Below the pieces are notes generated by a model. That model worked only from the letters and a program-made list of their open reading frames with translations. It did no database searches and was not told the origin of the DNA. Position numbers and translations under genes: made by a program. From positions 54,548,355 to 54,612,354 of the forward strand of contig OY978525.1 in the NCBI GenBank assembly GCA_963854835.1: a stretch of 64,000 bases of DNA. The letters run 5' to 3'. Source of the DNA: Megamerina dolium (lineage: Eukaryota; Arthropoda; Insecta; Diptera; Megamerinidae). How positions within the stretch are numbered: position 1 is the stretch's first letter; the number at the start of each line of letters is the position of its first letter. Shown here piece after piece: positions 24,352 through 34,705 of the stretch.

Positions 24352-24943
24352 TTAGTATAGGCTGCGCATCCATTCTGGAGGAGGGAATGAGGAAGTGACA
24401 GATGTTGGCCCGAAGAAATTGAGGGATATGTTGCCCAAGAACATATTTGGCGACAGCAACTGGTACATCGGAGGAACATTGGGCAATATCGGCACCATAC
24501 TAAATGGCATCACTGATGTAGAAGGCCTGGTTTGAGTGCAGGCGCAGCTACTAGTAGATGGAGCAGGGATATTCTGCGCTGGGTCACGTCGGCATGAGTG
24601 TGCCGGTGCAGCTTCAGTAGTGCTCGGTCGGCGCTTCCTTGATGATTTTGGCGCCTTCTTGGTACGTTGTTGCACTCTTTCGTGCAGTAGGGTGTGATGC
24701 TTCGCCGAACACAATTGGCATCGCCGTACGCTGGTGCATCGTCGTGCCACGTGCGTATACGCTAGGCAATTGAAGCAATAGCCGAATTTCTTCGCTACAC
24801 CAGACCTCCTTTTCACCGACATTGCCAAGAAACATATCACATATACGGCAATCGGGGCGTTTTTGCGTTTCAAATCTGTCTCGAAATTCTGGAGGAGGAC
24901 GGACAGGACTGCGTCGTTTTGAGGGTTTAGATTTGGGCGCCAT
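24352..24943 (-). pseudogene. BEL-3 zinc-knuckle 3' ORF
   Basis: Minus-strand ATG at 24943 (MAPKSKPSKRRSPV) begins a basic protein; near 24830 the reading shifts frame and continues to about 24352. It contains CRIC, then a double knuckle (CFNCLAYTHVARRC, CQLCSAKHHTLLH). Proteins ending in ...HHTLLH after such knuckles are a BEL/Pao signature; an extra small frame with this motif 3' of pol is something I recall from dipteran BEL elements. The C-terminal half is Pro/Ser-rich. One frameshift breaks it. Confidence 0.7.
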
Positions 24944-25010
24944 GGGAAAACTGGAACAAAAAAAAAAAAAAAAGTAAAAAACGGGATGAGAATCATGTTA
25001 CAGGTGTATT

Positions 25011-26051
25011 TTAGGGAGTGGACATAGGAAGCGCGACAAGTTTTAGTATGGGCCGAGTTACGATTCCCTTGGCGGTGCGAATATCGGCGACACGTACATG
25101 GGAATCGGGACCAAGATATGTTTTTTGCACTCGTCCGAGTCTCCATTCGTTCGGAGGTAAGTGCTCTTTACGTATGACTACTAAATCGCCGATGCGAATG
25201 TCATTACTTGGGGACTGCCATTTCGCGCGTTTGTGCAGTTCCTTAAGGTACTCCTCCTTCCACCGAAGGCAGAAGAATTGGTGAATTACCTTAAGGCGTT
25301 GCCATCTATTAACCACACTTAAGGGTTGGTCTGAGACATCAGGCTCGGCCGGTGCCAATAAAGCCGAACCGATCAAAAAATGACCCGGTGTAAGGGGGGA
25401 TAAGTCTGCAGGGTTGTCAGACATAGGACTTATAGGCCTCGAGTTGAGACATGCCTCGATGCGGGAGAGTAACGTGCTAAATTCCTCAAGAGTATATTTC
25501 AGATTGGGGGAAAGCTTCTTCAAATGGGCCTTGAAGCTTTTAACACCGGCTTCCCATAGCCCTCCCATATGGGGAACTCCAGCAGAAATAAATCGCCATT
25601 CCAAATCCTGATGGCTATGGGAAGATTCTACGTGCTCACGTATGTTACGTAGAAACTTTTCGTTCTCAGCTCGTATAGCACGAGAAGCACCAACGAAGGA
25701 AGTTCCGTTGTCGGAAAATAATGTCGATGGACATCCACGATGGGAAAAGAAACGGGTAAATGCCGCAAGAAATGTAGACGTGGTCATGTCACTCGTTGCT
25801 TCCGAATGTATTGCTTTCGTGGCAAAACACACGAATACGCAAACATAGCCCTTTGTGATACGGCATGCGCGACCAATGTATGCCTTAATATCAAACGGTC
25901 CGGTGAAATCCACACCAGTCGTAGCAAAGGGTCTTGAGAGGGAGGTGCGTTCGGGTGGCAACGCGGCCATTATCTGTGAATAATGCTTTTGCTTCTCAAG
26001 TACACTTGTGTACCGTAGTCTTCACTAGGTTCTTTAATTCTTGGTACCCTA
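25011..26051 (-). pseudogene. BEL-3 integrase
   Basis: Minus strand, open from 25970 to 25011 and readable upstream to about 26051 (NLVKTTVHKCVLEKQKHYSQIMAALPPER). It has the first catalytic Asp in GVDFTGPF, the second in SDNGTSFVGASRAI, and the third (Glu) in GVPHMGGLWEAGVKSFK. The distal BEL domain (LTPGHFLIGSALLAP, HLPPNEWRLGRV) is complete. The DDE core is therefore intact, but the zinc-binding N-terminus is truncated at the inversion point near 26051. Confidence 0.88.
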
Positions 26052-26054
26052 ATA

Positions 26055-26636
26055 GCTCAAAATACGGTTTTCGGTTGGATTATCACTGGTCGTTATGCGA
26101 AACCCCAAGCGCATGGAACAATTTTATCTTTCTATAACGAAATTAGTCTCGATCGACAAATCTCTCGATTCTGGGAGATGGAAGAACTCACAAAAATTAC
26201 TCCCAAGTCCGCCGAAGACTTATACTGTGAAGAATATTACAAGAAAACCACATTTCGTAATAAATACGGCCGTTTTGTGTGCCATTACCCTTCAAAAAGC
26301 AGTTTTCCGAGGAGTTATCATTAGGAGAGTGGCGCAATTCGGTGCGAGCTCAATTCTTTGGAAAAGAAGTGCGGTTACTTAAGACCCCACAATTTAAGAT
26401 CGAATATGATCGTGTTCTTAAGGAATATATCGATTTAGGGCATATGAAGAGAATTGCTCATAACGTGAATTCAGCTCCCGATTTATCGTACTACCTCCCT
26501 CATCATGCGGTGGTGAAGCCCGACAGTACGACCACGAAACTTCGTGTGGTCTTTAATGCATCTAGCCGTACCTCAAGCGGCAAAAGTCTCAATGATGTGT
26601 TATGTACTGTACCGGATCGGCTCGAAGGACCAAACA
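26055..26636 (+). pseudogene. BEL-3 RT N-terminal segment in inverted orientation
   Basis: Plus-strand reading gives NTVFGWIITGRY, then SLDRQISRFWEMEE (about 26150), CEEYYKKTTFRNKYGRFVC and, after a frame change near 26290, YLPHHAVVKPDSTTTKLRVV, FNASSRTSSGKSLNDVL. These are the protease-RT linker and RT fingers of BEL/Pao. The orientation is opposite to the flanking LTRs and integrase. It ends where the 5' LTR begins (26637). Confidence 0.85.
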
Positions 26637-27169
26637 TGAACGTGTGATTGAGTTGTTGCCGGTGGGCCGCTTGATGGCAAGGCTTGCTAGTTGAGGATGA
26701 CGAGGTTGTCGTTTTGGATATGCTGGCTGTTGTCACTGACGGATCACATACGCTAGCACACTTCCTTTATTCTGGTTCTCTTTCGTTTTGTCACTGAATC
26801 AATTAAGTTTAGTTTGATTTTAAATGTATTATATTTTAGGTTTTATTTTCTATTTTCACTTATGTTTAGTTGACAATATCGTTTATTAGATTATAGTTTT
26901 GTATTTAGATTTTTCGTGGGTTTTGTTTAATTTTATGTTTTAACTAATGTGGGAAAATAAGTGAGAAGGCGCGCACTATCTTCAAAAAAGGTAAAAACTC
27001 GAGTAAAGCAAAAAAAAAAAACAGGAGAAGTTAAGAAGAAAAGATAGGGCGAGAAGAAGAGAAAACGGCAAAAAGAAAAAATATAACATCAAGTTGGTGG
27101 GTTGCCAACCCAATGGAAATTATAATATAAAGTTGATAAGAGCGCGACATTTCTGTTTTGGCGTAGACA
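26637..27169 (-). repeat. BEL-3 5' LTR
   Basis: Same termini as the other LTR, with AAGTC beyond its outer end. No BEL-type primer-binding site is seen next to its inner end because inverted RT sequence abuts it directly. Confidence 0.9.
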
Positions 27170-28155
27170 AAGTCATTGTGTATACATTCATTTCTAATAT
27201 ACCATGGTGCACCAGTTATCATCCTTAACATTTTAGACTGAGATCTCTGTATGATTTCAATATTGCTATTACTAATGTTCCCCCATAATTGAATTCCGTA
27301 ACTCCAAATTGGCTTTATTATGCTGTTGTACAGTAGGACCTTGTATTTCAAGTTTAATGGTGATCTGAAATTGATGAGCCAGTGCAGACAAGAAGCTTTT
27401 AATTTCATCTGAGTTCTTTTTGCTTCGATGTGCTTGCGCCATGTAAGCCGTCTATCTAAGTGTATCCCTAGGTAGGTGACTTCATTTGTATGAGTTATGG
27501 CGATATTATTTAGTGTAACTGTCGGGCATGTGCTTTTGTTAAGAGTGAACGTTACATGTTTACATTTGACCTCATTAACTTTTATGCGCCAGTTAGATAA
27601 CCATTTTTCAACAAGTACTAAATACTCCCCTAAATCTGTGGATGCCTTAATTGGGTTTCGATTACGGCTTAGAATAGCAGTAGCGTCAGCAAATGTAGAT
27701 GTCAACAACCGTGCATCTGTTGGTAGATCGGAAGTATATAATACATATAGAATGGGGTCAAGAACGCTACCCTGTGGAACTCCGGCTTTGATATTGAATT
27801 CTTCTGTGGAAAAGTCTTTATATTTTACAACAAAACGACGGTTATCTAGGTATGATTGCAGTATTTGGTGGGAGCTTTCTGGTAGAAGTTTTCTTATTTT
27901 ATACTTTAGCCCTTCAAGCCATACTCTATCAAATGCCTGAGCAACATCGAGGAATATGGCTGAACAATACTCTTTGTATTCAAATGCTTTCCGTATCTCA
28001 TTGGTAATTCTGTTGACCCGCTCGATCGTCCCATGTTTTTCGCGAAATCCAAATTGGTGCTGAAGAATTATGTCACGTTCTTCAAGATGAGGTCTGAGTT
28101 TTGCTAACAGGAGTTTTTCAAATAATTTTGAGAGACATGGTAGCAAGCTTATGGG
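27170..28155 (-). pseudogene. JB reverse transcriptase, central and C-terminal part
   Basis: Minus-strand LLPCLSKLFEKLLLAKLRPH, HQFGFREKHGTIERVNRI, FLDVAQAFDRVW, AGVPQGSVLDPILYVLYTSD, then TFADATAILS near 27690: the catalytic ADD box has become ADA by one base change compared with the otherwise near-identical J4. It continues with YLGIHLDRRLTWRKHIE, SIIKPIWSYGIQLWG and WYIRNECIHNDF to the BEL-3 insertion. The 5' side is cut by BEL-2 at 28156. Confidence 0.88.
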
Positions 28156-28686
28156 TGTTACCGCCGAAATTCACCGGATTAAATAATGATTTTTATTTTT
28201 TTATTATCTTAAAATTTATTGTTTATTTAAATTTTATAAATCATTTAAATGGTTAATTTGTATTCATTTATTAATATTGGGATACTTCCCATTAATATTC
28301 TTAAATTTGCAAAAATGCACAAACACATTTACAATTATAACTTTTTTTATTTATCTTTCAATACTCTCTTTTTTATACAAAAACATTCTTCTTTATTTTC
28401 CTTTGCTTATATATTAAAGTATATATAGTCACGTAGACAAAACTTTTGCTGCATTTATAAATTTCTATACCTATATAGAGCAAGGGATTTTTAAGTAAAT
28501 TGAGTTGAATTCTAAACATCATACGACGCGGTAAAAACATAAATTTTAAAGCCTCCCGTTTTTTTTATATTAGTAAAACTAAAAGAAAACTAAGAAACTA
28601 AGAAAATTTGAAATAAAGTTAATAATTATAAAAAACTAAAGAGTGCTCTTAAAAAGTGTTTTTATTTACACCATGCCGAAGCAACA
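28156..28686 (+). repeat. BEL-2 5' LTR
   Basis: TGTTACCGCC...AGCAACA, AT-rich. It differs from the 3' LTR by a few substitutions and a gap of about 12 bases near 28435 (the 3' copy has an extra ACGGTCCTTTT segment). No clear primer-binding site is visible before the SINE. Confidence 0.88.
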
Positions 28687-28705
28687 ATTCTTTAAATTTT
28701 AATTA

Positions 28706-29072
28706 AATAAATAAAATAAATATGTGGCCACATAAAGTCCCAAAGGGCTCATTGGCCGAGCTTCTCTTCCATTACTGTTGCGCGTCTTAAATTTTGGACA
28801 ATATTAGAAGGGACCTACTTATTTTAGCCGGTTCCGAACGGCAGAACACTTGTGACATCACTTTTTCTGAGCTTTGTCACAGAGTTCTTTAAGAAGCTTT
28901 TTCATGGCAAGTTGTTACTGTCGGAAGAATTACCAATTGCTTGCCGACAGGTGGGTACCGTTCGAAAGAAAAATCTTATCGATATTAAATTTGTTATGCA
29001 TCAGCCGGGGATTGAACCACCGACCTACAGATCAGAAGGCGAACACACTAACCACTGAGCTACGGCACCCAC
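28706..29072 (-). mobile_element. tRNA-derived SINE, copy B
   Basis: Minus-strand copy with a full tRNA-like head (box B complement near 29015, box A complement near 29055) and a body collinear with copy A. The 8-bp direct repeat TTTAATTA flanks it (28698-28705 and 29073-29080). Its 3' end reads ATGTGGCCACATA followed by an AT-rich tail. It lies in the BEL-2 leader, so it is younger than BEL-2. Confidence 0.9.
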
Positions 29073-29147
29073 TTTAATTACCCAAAATTTAATTACGTTT
29101 TTAAATAAAATAAATTAAAAAAGTTTATTTGTGAAAATTACCGCAAA

Positions 29148-30362
29148 ATGTCGGAAACAAATGCAACTCAACACAATTGCAAAAAATGCAACGAGTTGGA
29201 CAAAGACAGAATAGTGTTATGTGATAAGTGCGATACGTGGTATCACTATGGATGCGTAGGAGTGAACAGCAATGTGGCGGACTACAGTTGGAGCTGCGAT
29301 TTATGTGGCCAAACACCATCAGTCGCTGCTGCTACAAACCAAGCAACTGGCTTTGAGGCTATTCCGAGCTCATCATCGTCACCATTAATACCCGCAACAG
29401 CAACAACCGCACCACCAGTCGTAGTAACTACCTCAGCACCTCCAGTGTTAACTTCAACAGGTATTCCATATTTCAACGCTATGACCGTGCCAAACACGGT
29501 GGTAACGCGTCAGCAGTTTTATACAGCGCCACATCAATATATGGTAACGGCAACAGCGGGAATGCAAAGGCTACCGCCAACAACAAATTTATTTGGTATG
29601 AACACCAATAAAAATACAATTCCTTCATATGCATACGCAGCACAACCAACAGCAATGCCTAATAATTTTCAACAGCAGCAAATGCAAATGAACGCAAACG
29701 AACAAATTACAACAACAGGTGTTAAAAGTAATTTTGATAGTTTGCAAAGGCAGCAAATGCTACAGCTGGAGCAATTGGAGGAGGAAATAAAAATTCAAAA
29801 AGAATTTTTAGATCGAAAATATAAAATTTTGTCGCAAAGCGGCTACCAACAGTCTGCGGGACAATTAAATTGTAACAACGTCAATTCAAATCATCAAGCG
29901 AATCTTGCATTGACGCATATGCCTTCAGTGAGCAGCATACAAAATGCAGCACCAGCGTTTAATACTCATCAGCCTGGCCCTACACCTGCACAGCTAGCAG
30001 CCAGACGTTCCATACCGAGTGAATTGCCACCATTTGGTGGTGATCCAGACGAGTGGCCTATTTTTATTGCCAGCTTCCAGAACAGCACATCCCTTGCTGG
30101 ATTTTCAGATGCTGAAAATTTGTTGAGCCTCCAAGGCTGCCTAAAAGGTAAAGCAAGAGATTTAGTAAAAAGCAAATTGCTTTTGCCCTCGTTAGTGCCA
30201 GATATTATTAAAACACTTCGTCTATGCTATGGCCGACCGGAGCATATTTTGGAACGTGCTATACATAAAGCAAAGCAAATGTCATGTCCGCGCGATAAGC
30301 TTGAGGGGCTTATTGAGTACGCGATTAATGTACAAAATATTTTTGCAACATCATATCCGTGA
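29148..30362 (+). CDS. BEL-2 Gag with N-terminal PHD finger (truncated)
   Basis: ATG 29148 gives 404 residues. Residues about 11-53 form a Cys4-His-Cys3 PHD-type zinc finger (CKKC, CDKC, WYHYGC, SCDLC). Residues 60-230 are low-complexity Thr/Pro/Gln/Asn-rich. A coiled-coil-like segment with QLEQLEEEIKIQKEFLDRKYK (about 205-226) is followed by the conserved BEL Gag core (ELPPFGGDPDEWPIFIASF, LQGCLKGKARDLV, LYGRPE-like LCYGRPEHILERAI). The frame ends at the J2 insertion (30360), so the zinc knuckles and everything after are missing. PHD fingers normally read histone H3 tails; that role in a Gag is inference. Confidence 0.85.
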   Translation: MSETNATQHNCKKCNELDKDRIVLCDKCDTWYHYGCVGVNSNVADYSWSCDLCGQTPSVAAATNQATGFEAIPSSSSSPLIPATATTAPPVVVTTSAPPVLTSTGIPYFNAMTVPNTVVTRQQFYTAPHQYMVTATAGMQRLPPTTNLFGMNTNKNTIPSYAYAAQPTAMPNNFQQQQMQMNANEQITTTGVKSNFDSLQRQQMLQLEQLEEEIKIQKEFLDRKYKILSQSGYQQSAGQLNCNNVNSNHQANLALTHMPSVSSIQNAAPAFNTHQPGPTPAQLAARRSIPSELPPFGGDPDEWPIFIASFQNSTSLAGFSDAENLLSLQGCLKGKARDLVKSKLLLPSLVPDIIKTLRLCYGRPEHILERAIHKAKQMSCPRDKLEGLIEYAINVQNIFATSYP

Positions 30363-30552
30363 AAGTCACCAATAAGAGTGGACGTGTTTGATAGAGTCGG
30401 AAAAGTGATTGTTTTCAGTAAAAAAAAATATTTTAATATTTTGCGAAAAGACGCTAAGAAGCTCAAGGAGTTATTTCGGTGTTTTTTTTTAGAAAAAAAA
30501 AAATAATAATAAATAAAATAATAACATCGTTTGCAAATATTTTGTTTATAAT

Positions 30553-32050
30553 ATGAGTGTTCAGCGCTCTCCTCTCCGGCAACGGCAATCGCCTGTTAAT
30601 GTGTGTGTAAACAATAATTTGCAATCACCCGCGCAAACCCCCCGATAAGTGCATTATCAAAAAAAAAACAGTTGATACACACTGCACAAGTGAAAGTAAC
30701 AGTGCAAATCTTTTGCCTGTACATATTCCTCACTCTAACACTACATCAAAATTTGCAACAACCATAAATACAGACAAAAAAAATAATTTGTTCTCTCGTG
30801 ATATACTATCTCCCTCTATACCGTGGAGTGTACAATGCGCTTCTCCTGCTGTAACACCAACAGCTACAACATCAAAGCAAACAAATAACGGCCTTTCTAC
30901 TGAAGTGCATGACCCAGTAGTTAAAGCAACTAGTGCGATGACTAATAAAGAACCAGTTGCTGTTCAAACTGGAATTGATCGTTACATTACTGTAGTAAAG
31001 CGAAAAATAAGTCCACAAAATTCAAAACAAATGAATTCAACAAAAATTTAAAAGCAGAACACTGCCCCTATTAGCTCGGAAAATAGATACGCTCTGCTTT
31101 CAGGTGATGAAAGTGACGAAAATATTATTTCCAAGAAAAATTTCAAACCCCCACCCATTTTCTTAATAGAACGTAACTCAGATAAGTTGATTTCTAGAAT
31201 TACAAGTCTTATAGGACCAAAGACCTTTGCGAATAGGAACGTTGTTCCTATTCGTAAAGGCCAAATTGAGGAAACGAAAGTGCAAATCTACAGCGAAACT
31301 CATTATCGCAAAGTAATCGCGGAATTTGATGCTGTAAAAAAGAATTACTACACATATCAGCTAAACAGTAGTAAGGGCTTAATCGTTATACTCAAAGGCG
31401 TCGAACCCAACGTTGATATTAACGAAATCAAACTTGCCCTCCAGGAAGAAGGGTTTCAAGCCAAAACAGTATTCAACATTCTCAACAAGAGCAATATACC
31501 TCAACCGTTATATCGTATTGAGCTTCAGCCTGAAACAAAACCCCTAAAAAGAGGTGAAGTACACCCCATATATATAATTCGATATTTATTGCATCGCAAA
31601 ATCACAATCGAAGAACCCCATAATAGAACTGGACCTCCTCAGTGCAGTAACTGCCAAGAATATGGACATACTAAGACATATTGTACCCTGCCAGCTGTTT
31701 GTGTGATTTGTGGAGATCTCCATAAATCAAACATATGCCCAAAATCAAAATGCGATGCTAGCATGAAAAAATGCAGCAATTGTGGAGGTAATCACACCGC
31801 AAATTATAGAGGTTGCCCAGTATATACAACCCTAAAGCTAAATTTCTCCGCTAGCAATCAACCTCTAAAACCAGTTGAGCAAACTCAGATAGCCAACTCA
31901 AGTAAGAGACAAAATATTGATGCAACACAATTCTTCTCTGCAATCCCAAACAAGAATCAAACCAATTCATACGCTAGCGTGTTAAAACAAAACCCACACC
32001 AACAGAGCAATGTAAATAATGAGCATAAATACTCACTACCCACCCAATAG
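30553..32050 (+). pseudogene. J2 ORF1, zinc-knuckle Gag-like protein
   Basis: ATG 30553 starts like J1 ORF1; a one-base shift at the C-run near 30639 moves to the frame used by the rest. A TAA at 31049-31051 interrupts it; beyond that the frame is open to 32050. Three zinc-knuckle-type motifs lie at about 31642-31815. The N-terminal half is Ser/Thr/Asn-rich. Confidence 0.83.
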
Positions 32051-32158
32051 CCAAGTACCCTTGAACATTTGCTTCAAACATTAATTCAGAATATGAACCA
32101 ATTCATGAACTCAATGCAAAAATCAATCGATGTTACTCCAAACATTGCTATCCAGACC

Positions 32159-34550
32159 ATGAGTTGTCTCAAGATATGCCACTGGAACGCCAACGGCTTA
32201 AGCCAGCACCGTTTGGAGGTAATTCAATTCCTTGAATCCAGCCAGATCGACATAATGATGATATCTGAGACCCATTTCACTGACAAAAATTGCTACCAAA
32301 TACCATATTACAAACTGTACACCACAAATCATCCGCATGGTAAGGCACGTGGAGGAACTGCCATATTGATAAAAAGCAGAATAAAACATCATGTTCTTGA
32401 AGATTTTAGTAGCGTCTACTTGCAAGCAACATCTATATGTCTGGAAGAATACATCTCTAAGCTAGTAATATCTGCGATATACTGTCCCCCAAGATACAGT
32501 ATTACCGAACAGCAATATAAAGAATTTTTCTCAACTCTTGGTAGCAAATTCTTGGTTGCTGGCGATTTCAACGCCAAACACACTCACTGGGGCTCCCGCT
32601 TAATAACTCCAAAAGGCAGAAGACCATGTTCAATCATCACTAACCACGGCTACGATGTTATTTCAAATGGTCAACCGACATATTGGCCGACGGACAAGAG
32701 GAAAATACCCGATCTCATAGACTTTGGAGTCGCCAAAGGTTTGCAGATGGAAAATATCTCCACAGAGTGTAATTATGATCTATCATCTGACCACTCACCC
32801 ACGATAATATCTATAAAATCACCAAGTCCCCAAGGTAATTGCGTTAGAAAGAAAATAGACTGGTTAAAATTCAAGAAATATATAAATTCCCATCTTCCTC
32901 TGAGTACTGTATTAAGAAATGGACACGATGTAGACTCAGCACTCGAAAAATTCAACCAGCTGCTCTCATTAGCTCTCAGCTCAGCCACCTGCACAAAGGT
33001 ATGCAAGCAATTAAACTATAGCCCATACACACCAGCCGATATTGAATCGCTAGTAAGACAGAAAAGAAGACTCCGAAGACAATGGCAAGAATTCAGATCA
33101 CCGAATCTGAAAACACAGCTACAGCACTGCACTCGAAAGTTAAAGCAAGCCTTAAAAAATAAAAACAACAAAGAGTTAGAAGAGCACATAGCGAAATTAA
33201 CACCTGGTGAAGCCTCAGACTACTCTTTGTGGAAATCAGCAAAAAACTCAAATCGGCCAATTCTCACTGATTCCCCCATCCGTTTGAGTGACGGTAATTG
33301 GGCTAGAAGCAACTGTGAGAAGGGTTTGGCTTTTGCAAACCACCTAAAAAGTGTGTTTACACCCAATCCACCCTCTTCACAGTCCTCATTACCAAAATTA
33401 ACTTCTCAACCTTGCTCAATAACGCTTAAAATTAAAAAAAAGGATATATTCAAAGCAGTTTATAAAGATTTAAACCCAAAAAAATCACCTGGTCCAGATA
33501 AAATTACCGGTAAAATGATAAAAGAGCTACCTCCGGCTTCTGTAATTCATCTCATGCACATTTTCAACGCTATCCCTCGTATGAAACGCTATCCTAAATG
33601 CTGGAAAACTTCAAAAATTATTATGATAGCAAAATCAGGAAAAGACCCTACAAAAGTTGCATCGTACAGACCTATCAGCCTCCTGCCTCTACTCTCTAAA
33701 GTATTCGAAAAGCTACTTGTCATAAATATAACTCCATTTATTAATCTCAACCAACTGATTCCTCAACATCAGTTTAAATTTAGAAAACAGCACGGCACAA
33801 TAGAACAAGTCCACCGCATTGTAACTCTGATAAGGAACACTTTTGAAGAAAAAAAGTATTGCTCAGCTGTCTTTCTTGATATCACTCAAGCTTTCGATAA
33901 AGTATGGCACGATGGCCATATTTACAAACTCAAACTATTACTGCCTGCAAATGTCTCCTCATTGCTTAGTAGCTTAGGAAGCGTTTTGGGCCCCTTACTG
34001 TATCTCTTATACACTACAGATATGCCCAGCAATAACTATACATTTATATCGACCATTGCAGATGATACGGCAATATTGTGCTCTCGCTCTAACCCCATAG
34101 AAGCTACTAAACTCCTGCAGACTCATGTCGATTCTCTCGAAATCTGGCTAGTAAAATGGCGTATAAAAGTCAATGAATCAAAGAGCGTACATATAACCTT
34201 CACGCTAAGGCTAGATACATGTCCCCCACTTAAAATTAATGGCTAATCAGTTCCACAATGTTCCTCAACAAAGTACTTGGGTATTCACCTCGACAGAAGG
34301 CTGACCTGGAAAAATCACATAGAGGCAAAGAAAACTCAGATCAAGCTTAAAATTAATCAGTTATGGTGGCTGATACACAAAAGATCAAAGTTGAATCTCG
34401 AATACAAAGTGCTATTATATAAAGCAATCCTGAAATGAATTCAAAAATTACACAGTCATCCGAATCCCCTTGCTAGGTAATTGTTGCTGAGCACGGGGCA
34501 TCGTCGATTAAAAAAAAAAGACACACTGAATATGCTGTGAAATTGCTATA
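32159..34550 (+). pseudogene. J2 ORF2, endonuclease-reverse transcriptase
   Basis: ATG 32159 (MSCLKICHWNANGL) opens a long frame to 34246. The endonuclease looks complete: WNANGL, SETH, AGDFNAKHTHWGS, SSDHSPTII. The RT has YRPISLLPLLSKVFEKLL, AVFLDITQAFDKVWHDG and IADDTAIL, but an in-frame deletion near 33965-33975 removes most of the VPQG-containing block, leaving only LGSVLGPLLY. A stop at 34244-34246 and a deletion near 34435 follow. Endonuclease may be intact; RT is probably not functional. Confidence 0.88.
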
Positions 34551-34705
34551 CCTCGGGACTCAACAAATTGTGATGGAACGTTTGGAATATCACATAATTT
34601 TAGTTAGTTTGTAAGATTTGAATACTTATTGTTAGTTTCTAAGTAATTTTAGAAAGATCCAATAAAAAAGCTTGTTAAAAAAAAAAAAATACATTCACAC
34701 ACGAA

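Larger units (their letters stand above)
23335..27169 (-). mobile_element. BEL/Pao element BEL-3 with an internally inverted pol
   Basis: Two LTRs in minus orientation (26637-27169 as 5', 23335-23859 as 3') are flanked by AAGTC at 23330-23334 and 27170-27174, a 5-bp target duplication usual for BEL. Internal content is abnormal. Integrase and a 3' zinc-knuckle frame run on the minus strand, as the LTRs require, but an RT segment (26055-26636) lies on the plus strand, facing the integrase and touching the 5' LTR. Gag and most of RT/RNase H are absent. Confidence 0.88.
30360..34690 (+). mobile_element. Jockey-clade LINE (J2) inside BEL-2 gag
   Basis: Starts GTGAAAGTCACCAATAAGAG at 30360 and ends in a poly(A) run (34678-34689). 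It is the closest relative of J1, identical over long stretches. It carries ORF1 and ORF2. A target duplication could not be identified, and BEL-2 pol sequence is missing next to it, so the insertion or a later event deleted flanking DNA. Confidence 0.9.

Noticed and set aside
29148..30362. Host chromatin PHD-finger gene
   Set aside because: The same frame contains the BEL Gag core and lies in the right place between BEL LTRs, so it is a retrotransposon Gag.
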